The position numbers and the translations under genes are program-made. Of a stretch of 64,000 bases of DNA, positions 15,594 to 23,678 are shown one piece after another. The number at the start of each line of letters is the position of its first letter. The first letter of the stretch is position 1. The notes under the pieces were generated by a model. That model did not search any database and was not told the DNA's origin. It saw nothing but the letters and a program-made list of their open reading frames with translations. This DNA comes from Flavobacterium sp. YJ01 (GTDB lineage: Bacteria > Bacteroidota > Bacteroidia > Flavobacteriales > Flavobacteriaceae): positions 2,790,001 through 2,854,000 of the forward strand of contig NZ_CP119757.1 of assembly GCF_029320955.1 (NCBI RefSeq). Direction: 5' to 3'.

Positions 15594-15768
15594 ATTCCGT
15601 TAGGAATATCTCGTCGGTAGAAAAAATATTGTCGTTTTATATTATGTCCTTTAGGGACATTTGATTTACGGAAATAATATATCTAAATCTAATTAATCAA
15701 ACGTTCCTACGGAACGTATTATCGCAATTCAAATTTCGTGTTCTACCAACGAAACATTCCTACGGAAT
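15594..15768. mobile_element. MITE-like element, copy 1
   Basis: 175 bp flanked by imperfect terminal inverted repeats of about 28 bp: the left end starts ATTCCGTTAGGAAT and ends GGTAGAA; the right end starts TTCTACC and ends ATTCCTACGGAAT. Inside are two more palindromes, ATGTCCTTTAGGGACAT and ACGTTCCTACGGAACGT. No ORF. A second copy follows after 29 bp. Confidence 0.7.
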
Positions 15769-15797
15769 GAGTTGTTTTTGCATCTGCAATGTTAAAT

Positions 15798-15969
15798 ATT
15801 CCGTAGGAATATCTCGTCGGTAGAAAAAAATATTGTCGTTTTGCATTATGTCCTGTAGGGACATTTGATATACAGAAATAATATTTTAAAATCAATTAAT
15901 CAAACGTTCCTACGGAACGTAATATCGCAATTCAAATCTAATTCTACCGACGATACATTCCTGTGGAAT
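15798..15969. mobile_element. MITE-like element, copy 2
   Basis: 172 bp in the same orientation as copy 1 and with the same four-palindrome plan, differing by scattered substitutions and small indels. Terminal repeats are at 15798-15826 and 15942-15969. Together the two copies occupy nearly all of the 429-bp gap between the secreted-protein gene and the halogenase-like gene. Confidence 0.7.
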
Positions 15970-16001
15970 GAATCCAGAAAATGAATTGTTTTTTATAAAA
16001 A

Positions 16002-16025
16002 AAAGCCCTGATTATTCAGGGCTTT
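16002..16025 (-). terminator. Terminator overlapping the stop of the halogenase-like gene
   Basis: AAAGCCCTGA/TCAGGGCTTT forms a strong stem with a 4-base loop; on the minus strand a T run follows. The stop codon (16012-16014) falls in the hairpin, so the last codons and the terminator share DNA. Confidence 0.8.
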
Positions 16026-17262
16026 GTTCTTTTTGCATATTTAACAAATACGCCATATTCGCAATTACGTGATCATGTTTCTTGACAAACGAATTTTCTT
16101 CATTCCAAACATAACCTGCCAAAACAGCACATATTTTTTCTTTTACTTCTGGGTTTTCAGGCTGATGGAAAAATAAAGTCTGAAGATTTCCTGTGTACCA
16201 TTCTTGAACATAAGTGGTAAAAACGGCAATTCCGCGTTTCATGTATTGAGTAAACTCCACTTCCCAATCAACAGGAATTCCTTGTGATTCTTTCAAATAT
16301 AATTTTGCTGCGAGCATTCCAGATTCGGTTGCAAAAGCTACACCTGACGAAAAAACCGGATCTAAAAATTCAGAGCTATTTCCTGTCAAAGCAAAACCAT
16401 CGCCATACATTCTTTTTACAGCTCTAGAATAGTTTTCTAATTTAACTGGCTCAAATAAAAACTCTGTTCCAGCAAATCTTTTAATATAATAATCCGATTT
16501 CTGAATTGCATTTTTCAGAGCCTCAGCATTGTCTTTATTTTCAGAAAGTGAGTTAATAAAATCTGTCGGACCAACAACTCCCAAACTTGTATTTCCGTTA
16601 GAAAAAGGAATTACCCAAAGCCATACTTCTGTTTCTAGAATATCAAAAGAAATCTGAGTTCCTTCTTCTCCTTCAGGTCTATTAATATCTTTAACATGTG
16701 TAAAAATCGAAGAATGCGGATCTAATTTTGAAGGCGTATCCAAATCTAAAAGTCTTGGTAAAACGCGTCCGTATCCACTAGAATCAATGATAAAGTTAGC
16801 GTGAATTTCTTTTAGATTTCCATCTTTGTCTTTTACAATGGTTTTTGATTTTTTTCCTTCAAAAGAAACTTCCAGAACTTCGGTTTCAAATTCCAAATCG
16901 ATTCCTTTTCTAATAATTTCCTGCGCCATTGTATTGTCAAAATCAGCACGTGGAACTTGCCAGGTCCAATCCCAGCCTTCTCCAAATTTCTTGCTGAAAT
17001 CGAAATTGCAAATTTCTTCACCTCTGATAAAACGAGCTCCTAATTTTTTCTCGAAGTTCATTGCATCAAGCGCCTCAAACAATTCTGCCTCAGCAAAATG
17101 GTCCATTACACGCGGAATAAGGCTTTCTCCAACAACAAGTCTCGGAAACTTTTGTTTTTCTACAACTTTAACTTTAACATTGTTTTTAAACAGATATGAT
17201 GCCGAAACACATCCAGATGGTCCTGCACCAATCACTAAAACATCAACAAACTCCTTTGTCAT
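16012..17262 (-). CDS. FAD-dependent oxidoreductase of the flavin halogenase-like group (flexirubin cluster edge)
   Basis: 416 residues. The FAD-binding loop GAGPSG is at 12-17 (VLVIGAGPSGCVSASYL), VGESLIP is at 44-50, and WLWVIP at 214-219 matches the WxWxIP motif regarded as typical of flavin-dependent halogenases. A DPVFSSGVAFA segment near the C-terminus is the second FAD contact. It is divergent from the tyrosine ammonia-lyase gene. Some flexirubins are chlorinated, so halogenation of the aryl ring is a reasonable role. Geranylgeranyl-reductase-like or hydroxylase activity cannot be excluded from sequence, because I could not align the catalytic lysine with certainty. Confidence 0.7.
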   Translation of the reverse strand: MTKEFVDVLVIGAGPSGCVSASYLFKNNVKVKVVEKQKFPRLVVGESLIPRVMDHFAEAELFEALDAMNFEKKLGARFIRGEEICNFDFSKKFGEGWDWTWQVPRADFDNTMAQEIIRKGIDLEFETEVLEVSFEGKKSKTIVKDKDGNLKEIHANFIIDSSGYGRVLPRLLDLDTPSKLDPHSSIFTHVKDINRPEGEEGTQISFDILETEVWLWVIPFSNGNTSLGVVGPTDFINSLSENKDNAEALKNAIQKSDYYIKRFAGTEFLFEPVKLENYSRAVKRMYGDGFALTGNSSEFLDPVFSSGVAFATESGMLAAKLYLKESQGIPVDWEVEFTQYMKRGIAVFTTYVQEWYTGNLQTLFFHQPENPEVKEKICAVLAGYVWNEENSFVKKHDHVIANMAYLLNMQKEQSPE

Positions 17263-17288
17263 ATTAGAATTATTATCATTAATTAACC

Positions 17289-17296
17289 TACATTTG
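17289..17296 (+). promoter_or_regulatory. Possible -7 element for the tyrosine ammonia-lyase gene
   Basis: TACATTTG matches TAnnTTTG perfectly and lies about 65 bp upstream of the ATG at 17364. No TTG lies at the usual distance (nearest at 17256-17258, 30 bp away), so this is weak. Confidence 0.35.
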
Positions 17297-17363
17297 CCAT
17301 CATCAAAATAACTACAATTATTTTGATAAATAAAATTAAATTAGCGCAACCAAAATAGATTTG

Positions 17364-18884
17364 ATGAATACAATAAATGAATATTTAAGTTTAGCAGAAT
17401 TTGAAGCCATAATTTTTGGAAAAAATAAAGTTGCCATAAGCGATGTGGTTTTAAATCGAGTAAACGAAAGTTTTAATTTCTTGAAAGAATTCTCAGGAAA
17501 CAAAGTAATCTACGGAGTAAATACTGGCTTTGGTCCGATGGCTCAATATAGAATTAAAGAGTCAGATCAAATTCAACTGCAATATAATTTAATTAGAAGC
17601 CACTCATCTGGAACAGGAAAACCTTTAAATGCCGAATGTGCAAAAGCTGCCATTTTAGCAAGATTAAATACACTTTCTTTAGGAAATTCTGGTGTTCATT
17701 CTTCTGTAGTTCATTTAATGGCAGAATTAATCAATAGAGATATTACGCCTTTAATTTTCGAACATGGCGGTGTTGGTGCCAGTGGAGATTTAGTGCAATT
17801 ATCACATTTAGCTTTGGTTTTAATTGGCGAAGGCGAAGTTTTTTATAAAGGCGAAAGACGTCCAACTCCGGAAGTTTTTGAAATCGAAGGTTTAAAACCA
17901 ATTCAGGTAGAAATTAGAGAAGGTTTGGCGTTAATCAACGGAACTTCTGTAATGACAGGAATTGGTGTTGTAAATGTTCATTATGCGAAAAAATTATTAG
18001 ACTGGTCATTAAAAGCTTCTTGTGCAATTAATGAATTAGTTCAAGCTTACGACGATCATTTTTCTGAAGAATTAAATCAAACAAAACGTCATAAAGGACA
18101 ACAAGAAGTGGCTGAAAGAATGCGAAACAGTCTTTCTGACAGTACTTTAATCCGTAAACGAGAAGACCATTTATATTCTGGCGAAAACACCGAAGAAATC
18201 TTCAAAGAAAAAGTTCAAGAATATTATTCTCTAAGATGTGTTCCTCAAATTTTAGGTCCAGTTTTAGAAACTATCAATAATGTTGCTTCTATTTTAGAAG
18301 ACGAATTTAACTCGGCAAACGACAACCCAATTATCGACGTAAAAAACAAACACGTTTATCACGGAGGAAATTTCCACGGAGATTATATTTCGTTAGAAAT
18401 GGATAAACTGAAAATCGTTATTACCAAATTAACGATGTTGGCAGAGCGTCAATTGAATTATTTATTGAATTCAAAAATCAACGAAATTTTACCTCCATTC
18501 GTAAACTTAGGAACGTTAGGATTTAATTTCGGAATGCAAGGTGTTCAATTCGTTGCCACTTCAACAACTGCCGAAAATCAAATGTTATCAAACCCAATGT
18601 ACGTGCACAGTATTCCAAACAACAATGACAATCAAGACATTGTAAGTATGGGAACAAATGCAGCGGTTATTACATCAAAAGTGATTGAGAATTCTTTTGA
18701 AGTTTTAGCAATCGAATTAATTACAATTGTTCAGGCGATTGATTATTTAAAACAAAAAGATCAAATTTCGTCTACAACTAAAAAATGGTACGACGATATT
18801 CGAAATATAATTCCAGAATTTAAAGAAGATCAGGTAATGTATCCTTTTGTTCAAAAAGTTAAAGATTATTTGATCAACAGTTAA
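17364..18884 (+). CDS. Tyrosine ammonia-lyase (flexirubin starter unit)
   Basis: 506 residues from the ATG at 17364; an in-frame TTG sits one codon earlier but MNTINEY is the expected N-terminus. The aromatic amino-acid lyase fold is complete: Ala139-Ser140-Gly141 in GGVGASGDLVQLSHLA forms the MIO cofactor, with Tyr50 in the YGVNTGFG segment and QAYDDHFSEEL further on. I recognise the sequence as close to the biochemically characterised F. johnsoniae tyrosine ammonia-lyase. It deaminates tyrosine to 4-coumarate, the aryl starter of flexirubin. Automatic annotation often labels such genes histidine ammonia-lyase; no other hut genes are here. Confidence 0.92.
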   Translation: MNTINEYLSLAEFEAIIFGKNKVAISDVVLNRVNESFNFLKEFSGNKVIYGVNTGFGPMAQYRIKESDQIQLQYNLIRSHSSGTGKPLNAECAKAAILARLNTLSLGNSGVHSSVVHLMAELINRDITPLIFEHGGVGASGDLVQLSHLALVLIGEGEVFYKGERRPTPEVFEIEGLKPIQVEIREGLALINGTSVMTGIGVVNVHYAKKLLDWSLKASCAINELVQAYDDHFSEELNQTKRHKGQQEVAERMRNSLSDSTLIRKREDHLYSGENTEEIFKEKVQEYYSLRCVPQILGPVLETINNVASILEDEFNSANDNPIIDVKNKHVYHGGNFHGDYISLEMDKLKIVITKLTMLAERQLNYLLNSKINEILPPFVNLGTLGFNFGMQGVQFVATSTTAENQMLSNPMYVHSIPNNNDNQDIVSMGTNAAVITSKVIENSFEVLAIELITIVQAIDYLKQKDQISSTTKKWYDDIRNIIPEFKEDQVMYPFVQKVKDYLINS

Positions 18885-18953
18885 AAATTGATTTACAAAT
18901 TTGCCCCAAAGAGTTTTAGTTTTTTAATCATTAAACATTGAATTTTTAAAATC

Positions 18954-20180
18954 ATGAAAAAGACACTTATTTTTTTGTTGCTGGTAAGTATTCAATTTGT
19001 TAATAGTCAAGAATTGGCATTAGTTAAGAAAAATTCCAAAATTGGATATCTTTCTAAAGATGGATCTTTTAAAATCGAACCTCAATATAAATCGGCTAGA
19101 AGTTTTTCTGAAGGTTTGGCCGCTGTAGAAAATGGCGGAAAATGGGGTTTTATTGACACAAAAGGAACTTGGGTAATTCCAGCCGACTTTAAAGATGCCA
19201 AAGATTTTAACAACGGAATTGCTGTTGTGCAAAAAGATAAAGAATGGGTTTATATCAATACAAAAGGAGAAATTCAAAAAGCGCCTACATCTGACAAAGT
19301 ATTTGATTTTAATGACGGCGTTGCCTTCATTAGACAAAACAATAAAGTGGGTTTAATCAACAATAAAATGAATGTTGTTTTAGAACCAAAATACGATCAG
19401 ATTAAGCCTTTTGAAAATGGTTACGCGAGAGTAGAGCTAAACAAAAACTGGGGAATCATCAATACCGAAGGAAAAGAAGTAGTTGAACCAGTTTATGCTG
19501 AAGTTGGAAATTATTTCAAAAACACAACTTGGGCAAGAAAAGACAAAACATTCGGATTGGTAAGTGGCGGAAAATTTATTCCAGTTGATGGAGCCGAAAA
19601 AATCTGGGATTTTGAAACTCAAGATTTGACTTTTGCTAAAAAGAATGGAAAAATCGGTTATATCGATTTAAAAGGAAACTGGGCCATTCTTCCTATTTAT
19701 GATAAAGGAAAAGCTTTCTCCAAAAACCTAGCGCCAGTTTTAGTTGGAAAAAAATGGGGATTCATTAATCCAGAAGGAAAATTTGTAATTGAACCAACTT
19801 ACAGCGATGCAGAAGTTTTTAGTAAAAACGGTCTTGCTCCAGTAAAAGAAAGCAATTGGGGATTCATCAACGAATCTGGAAAATTAGTTATTCCAACACA
19901 ATATGGAATTACCACAAATGGAATTATTGCCATGTTTACACAACAAGATAAAGGATTTATTGGTGGCGTTGCGAGAGTTAAGAACGAAGGAAAATGGGGA
20001 TTTCTTAACCCAGACGGAACGGTTTTAGCAAATCAATGGTTTGAAAATGCTGAATTATTTTCAAAATCTGAAAAACCTCAACCTGTTGCTGCTCCTGCTG
20101 AAGCTCCAAAACAAGAAACAAAAACAACCAAACCAGCTGCCAAATCGACACCGAAACCAGCAGCTAAGAAAAAGAAATAA
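18954..20180 (+). CDS. Secreted WG-repeat protein
   Basis: 408 residues. Signal peptide 1-18 (ending VNSQ), then about eight or nine WG repeats of roughly 45 residues (KWGFIDTKGTWVIPADF, NWGIINTEGKEVVEP, KWGFINPEGKFVIEP and so on) over about 20-365. The tail (375-408) is rich in Ala, Pro and Lys. WG repeats form beta-structured arrays of unknown general function. It sits between the ammonia-lyase gene and fabG on the same strand, with 69 bp and 9 bp spacings, so it is probably co-expressed with pigment genes; a role in pigment making is not shown. Confidence 0.85.
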   Translation: MKKTLIFLLLVSIQFVNSQELALVKKNSKIGYLSKDGSFKIEPQYKSARSFSEGLAAVENGGKWGFIDTKGTWVIPADFKDAKDFNNGIAVVQKDKEWVYINTKGEIQKAPTSDKVFDFNDGVAFIRQNNKVGLINNKMNVVLEPKYDQIKPFENGYARVELNKNWGIINTEGKEVVEPVYAEVGNYFKNTTWARKDKTFGLVSGGKFIPVDGAEKIWDFETQDLTFAKKNGKIGYIDLKGNWAILPIYDKGKAFSKNLAPVLVGKKWGFINPEGKFVIEPTYSDAEVFSKNGLAPVKESNWGFINESGKLVIPTQYGITTNGIIAMFTQQDKGFIGGVARVKNEGKWGFLNPDGTVLANQWFENAELFSKSEKPQPVAAPAEAPKQETKTTKPAAKSTPKPAAKKKK

Positions 20181-20189
20181 ATTTCACTT

Positions 20190-20921
20190 ATGAAGTGTGT
20201 ATTAGTAACAGGCGGTTCTAGAGGGATTGGAAGTGCTATTTGTAAAAAACTAGCCGTAGAATCTGATTATCATATTCTGATTAATTATCATTCGAATCAA
20301 ACAGCTGCCGAAGAAACATTACAAGAAATACAAAAATTAGGTGCAACAGGAGAAATCTTAGGTTTTGACGTTGCCAATTTTGAACAAGTACAAAACGTTC
20401 TTACACAATGGCAGGAAGCAAATCCTGAAAAATTGGTTGAAGCAATTGTAAACAATGCCGGAATTACAAAAGACGGTCTTTTTATGTGGATGACACCACA
20501 AGACTGGAATAACGTAATGAATACAAGTGCAAACGGTTTTTTTAATGTAACGCAGTTTTTTATTCAAAAAATGCTTCGCAATAAATATGGCCGAATTGTA
20601 AATATTGTTTCGGTTTCTGGTGTAAAAGGAACTGCGGGACAAACCAATTATTCGGCTGCAAAAGGTGCAATTGTTGCCGCAACTAAAGCCTTAGCACAAG
20701 AAGTGGCAAAACGAAACATTACGGTAAATGCTGTCGCTCCAGGTTTTATTAAAACTGATATGACAAGCGAATTAGACGAAAAAGAATTATTAAAGCTTAT
20801 TCCCGTAAATCGTTTTGGCGAAGCCGAAGAAGTGGCAGATTTGGTAAGCTTTTTGATTTCTAAAAAAGCAAGTTATATTACAGGAGAAATTATCAATATT
20901 AACGGCGGAATATATTCTTAA
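20190..20921 (+). CDS. fabG: 3-oxoacyl-ACP reductase, SDR family
   Basis: 243 residues. TGGSRGIG at 7-14, NNAG near 88-91, and the Ser/Tyr/Lys active site (VSVSGVKGTAGQTNYSAAKGA) are intact, as is the FabG-typical VAPGFIKTDMT. It reduces beta-ketoacyl-ACP intermediates with NADPH. In this setting it is the ketoreductase of polyene extension in flexirubin synthesis. It follows the WG-repeat gene by 9 bp; a repeat-filled gap of 192 bp separates it from the next ketosynthase. The symbol reflects family; the housekeeping fabG is probably elsewhere. Confidence 0.88.
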   Translation: MKCVLVTGGSRGIGSAICKKLAVESDYHILINYHSNQTAAEETLQEIQKLGATGEILGFDVANFEQVQNVLTQWQEANPEKLVEAIVNNAGITKDGLFMWMTPQDWNNVMNTSANGFFNVTQFFIQKMLRNKYGRIVNIVSVSGVKGTAGQTNYSAAKGAIVAATKALAQEVAKRNITVNAVAPGFIKTDMTSELDEKELLKLIPVNRFGEAEEVADLVSFLISKKASYITGEIININGGIYS

Positions 20922-20931
20922 AATATTTTAA

Positions 20932-21073
20932 ACACATAGTCCCGATAGCTATCGGGATATGTGTCAATAAAGAATACTTAAGAGAAATACATTTCTTTCA
21001 CATAGAGAGCTATGTTTATTTAAAATAAGTGAAACGCCTTTTTTAAGTTTACAAAACTATGTTTCTATGTGTT
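20932..21073. repeat. Intergenic repeat with ACACATAG ends (copy 2) carrying palindrome copy 3
   Basis: Inverted relative to the copy at 2090-2222 and sharing its end sequences, the AGCTATGTTTATTT block and AAGTGAAACGCCTT. The perfect palindrome TCCCGATAGCTATCGGGA (20940-20957) is nested between ACACATAG and TATGTGT at the left end, as if one repeat had inserted into another. Confidence 0.75.
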
Positions 21074-21113
21074 TAAAAAATACTTTAAGGATAAAAAATT
21101 ACTTTGAAAGACG

Positions 21114-22349
21114 ATGAATAGAAGAGTTGTAATTACTGGAATGGGAATTTATTCTTGTATCGGAACTTCTTTAGACGAAGTAAAAGATTCGTTATACGAA
21201 GGAAAATCTGGTATTCAGTTTGATTCTGAACGTAAAGAATTTGGTTTTCAATCAGCCTTAACAGGAATGGTTCCGAAAGCCGATCTTAAAAATTTATTGA
21301 CGCGAAGACAACGTATGAGCATCGGTGAAGAAACCGAGTATGCTTATATGGCAACTATAGAAGCATTGAAAAATGCCAACATCGACGATGCCTTTTTTGA
21401 TGAACACGAAGTCGGAATTATGTACGGAAACGACAGTGTTTCTAAAGCAATCATTGACGCAACAGATATTGTTCGCGAGAAAAAAGACACGGCTTTAATT
21501 GGTTCTGGCGCTATTTTCAAATCGATGAATTCTACGGTAACAATGAATCTTTCGACGATTTTTAAACTTCGAGGAATCAATCTTACTGTAAGTGCAGCTT
21601 GCGCGAGTGGTTCTCATTCTATCGGATTGGCTTATTTTTTAATCAAAAGCGGTTTTCAAGATATTATAATTACTGGTGGCGCTCAAGAGATCAATAAATA
21701 TGCGATGAGCAGTTTTGACGGATTAGGCGTTTTTTCTAATAGAGAAAGTGATCCTGAAAAAGCATCAAGACCTTTTGATTCTGGCCGCGACGGATTAATT
21801 CCGAGTGGAGGCGGCGCAACTTTAATTCTAGAAAGTTACGACTCTGCCATTGCACGCGGCGCCAATATTATTGCCGAAGTTTCTGGTTATGGATTCTCTT
21901 CAAACGGAGGACATATTTCTACTCCAAACGTCGAAGGACCGGCAACAGCAATGAAACGTGCATTAGATGATGCAAAACTAAAAGCATCAGACATTGAGTA
22001 CATAAATGCCCATGCAACTTCAACTCCAGTTGGCGATGCAAACGAAGCAAAAGCAATTTTTGAGGTTTTTGGTGAAAGAAATCCTTATATAAGTTCAACA
22101 AAATCGATGACAGGGCACGAATGCTGGATGGCTGGAGCAAGTGAAATAATTTATTCTATCTTAATGATGCAGAACGATTTCATTGCGCCAAACATCAATT
22201 TGGAAAATCCAGATGAAGATGCTTCAAAATTAAATTTAGTTAAAACTACGTTAAACAAAAAATTTGACATATTTTTGTCCAATTCTTTCGGGTTCGGAGG
22301 AACCAACTCTGCGTTGGTGGTTAAAAAGTTTAAATTGAACGATGAATAA
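21114..22349 (+). CDS. Beta-ketoacyl-ACP synthase (KAS I/II type)
   Basis: 411 residues with a complete Cys-His-His triad: Cys163 (VSAACASGSHS), His300 (NAHATSTPVGD) and His335 (STKSMTGHECWMAG). It performs decarboxylative condensation of malonyl-ACP with an acyl chain. It is followed by its ACP with an 8-bp overlap, then the LpxL-like acyltransferase. It is one of three fully equipped KAS I/II proteins in the cluster; which one extends the polyene and which makes the alkyl chain of the resorcinol cannot be told from sequence. Confidence 0.9.
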   Translation: MNRRVVITGMGIYSCIGTSLDEVKDSLYEGKSGIQFDSERKEFGFQSALTGMVPKADLKNLLTRRQRMSIGEETEYAYMATIEALKNANIDDAFFDEHEVGIMYGNDSVSKAIIDATDIVREKKDTALIGSGAIFKSMNSTVTMNLSTIFKLRGINLTVSAACASGSHSIGLAYFLIKSGFQDIIITGGAQEINKYAMSSFDGLGVFSNRESDPEKASRPFDSGRDGLIPSGGGATLILESYDSAIARGANIIAEVSGYGFSSNGGHISTPNVEGPATAMKRALDDAKLKASDIEYINAHATSTPVGDANEAKAIFEVFGERNPYISSTKSMTGHECWMAGASEIIYSILMMQNDFIAPNINLENPDEDASKLNLVKTTLNKKFDIFLSNSFGFGGTNSALVVKKFKLNDE

Positions 22350-22596
22350 AGAAGATATTATAGCAAAAATAAATGGTTTTTTAGTTGATGAATTTGAAGT
22401 AGACAATGACGACATTGAACCAAATGCTAATTTAAAAGATACACTTGGGTTAGACAGTCTCGATTATGTTGACTTAGTTGTTTCAATTGAAGCAAACTTT
22501 GGTGTAAAACTAGTTGAAGCAGATTTTGTTGGAATTTCTGATTTTCAAAGTTTCTACGACCTTATTGAAACCAAAATAAAAGCCAAATCAGCTTAA
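22342..22596 (+). CDS. Acyl carrier protein, first of two in the cluster
   Basis: 84 residues, acidic, with the phosphopantetheine attachment motif LGLDSLDYVDLVV (Ser near 40). It overlaps the end of the preceding ketosynthase by 8 bp and the stop is followed directly by the next ATG, so the three genes are translationally coupled. It carries intermediates of pigment synthesis. It differs from the second ACP (34644-34901) in the DSLD versus DSID motif, so the two may serve different chains. Confidence 0.92.
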   Translation: MNKEDIIAKINGFLVDEFEVDNDDIEPNANLKDTLGLDSLDYVDLVVSIEANFGVKLVEADFVGISDFQSFYDLIETKIKAKSA

Positions 22597-23478
22597 ATGA
22601 GTCAATGGGATGGTAAATCCAAAGGAACTGTTTTAGGTTATAGAATATTCGTTTTTTTAATTCAAAAAGCGGGTGTAAAAGCCGCTTATACCTTACTTTA
22701 CTTTGTTGCTTCTTATTATTTTTTATTTCTAAGAAAAAGCAACAAAGCTATTTTCTATTACTTTAAAGAAAGACTTCAATACTCTCATTTTAAATCCAAA
22801 AAAATGGTTTTCAAAAGTTACTACACTTTTGGACAAACTATTATTGATAAGATTTCGATTTCAGCAGGAATGCGAAATAAATTCACTTACGAATTTGACG
22901 GAATCGAAACACTAAAAAAACTGCTTGCCGAGAAAAAAGGCGGTGTTTTAATTAGTGCGCACGTCGGAAATTTTGAAATCGCCGAACATTTTTTGGGCGA
23001 TATCGATCTTAACTTTCAAATAAATCTGGTTACTACAGATTTAGAACATTCTGCTATCAAAAATTATTTAGAAAGCGTTACACAAAAACCAACCGTAAAA
23101 TTTATTATCATTAAAGAAGATTTGTCCCATATTTTTGAGATTAATTCGGCTTTAGCCAATAATGAATTGGTTTGTTTTACGGGCGACCGTTATTTTGAAG
23201 GAACCAAATCTCTTTCAGAAAATCTGTTGGGCAAAGAGGCTAATTTTCCTGCAGGACCATTCTTAATTGCTTCAAGACTTAAAGTTCCTGTTGTTTTTGT
23301 TTATGTAATGAAAGAGCCAAATCTTCATTATCATTTATACGCAAGAGAAGCCGAAGTAAAACATCGAGACGAAAAAGCACTTTTGAAAGAATATGTAAAA
23401 AGTGTAGAAAGTATTTTAGAACATTATCCTTTACAATGGTTTAACTATTTTGATTTTTGGAACGATTTAAAATCATAA
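22597..23478 (+). CDS. LpxL/HtrB-like lysophospholipid acyltransferase
   Basis: 293 residues with an N-terminal hydrophobic segment (about 30-50) and the acyltransferase motif ISAHVGNFEIAEH (HxxxxE near 127-132), as in lipid A secondary acyltransferases. FTGDRYFEG and PAGPFLIASRL are the later family motifs. In aryl-polyene and flexirubin clusters such enzymes move the acyl product from ACP to an acceptor at the inner membrane. It starts one base after the ACP stop, which suits a direct ACP partnership. It is one of several candidates for ester formation here. Confidence 0.82.
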   Translation: MSQWDGKSKGTVLGYRIFVFLIQKAGVKAAYTLLYFVASYYFLFLRKSNKAIFYYFKERLQYSHFKSKKMVFKSYYTFGQTIIDKISISAGMRNKFTYEFDGIETLKKLLAEKKGGVLISAHVGNFEIAEHFLGDIDLNFQINLVTTDLEHSAIKNYLESVTQKPTVKFIIIKEDLSHIFEINSALANNELVCFTGDRYFEGTKSLSENLLGKEANFPAGPFLIASRLKVPVVFVYVMKEPNLHYHLYAREAEVKHRDEKALLKEYVKSVESILEHYPLQWFNYFDFWNDLKS

Positions 23479-23645
23479 TTTTTTTGTACGAATTCTGATG
23501 CTTTTGCTAATTATATTGTCAAAAAAACACTTTTTTTAAATCATTTTTTAATTGCATCTGTAAAAATTTAAAAGAATGCAATTTCTTAAAGCAAAACCAA
23601 AATCTTAATCAATTAAACAAGAAAATTCGTTTAAATAAATTTACT

Positions 23646-23653
23646 TACTTTTG
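23646..23653 (+). promoter_or_regulatory. Predicted internal promoter of the dar operon (-7 element)
   Basis: TACTTTTG matches TAnnTTTG and lies 26 bp before the darA ATG (23679). The 200-bp gap upstream is the longest repeat-free gap inside the cluster, so an internal promoter is plausible. The -33 TTG is not clear. Confidence 0.5.
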
Positions 23654-23678
23654 TCCGCAACCAAGCAAGTAAACCCAA

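Noticed and set aside
16826..17311. 161-residue plus-strand ORF
   Set aside because: Antisense to the FAD-binding part of the halogenase-like gene; the translation shows no domain and mirrors the codon pattern of the real gene.
17364..18884. Histidine ammonia-lyase (hutH)
   Set aside because: Same enzyme fold, but no hut genes nearby, its place is in a pigment cluster, and the sequence resembles the known Flavobacterium tyrosine enzyme.
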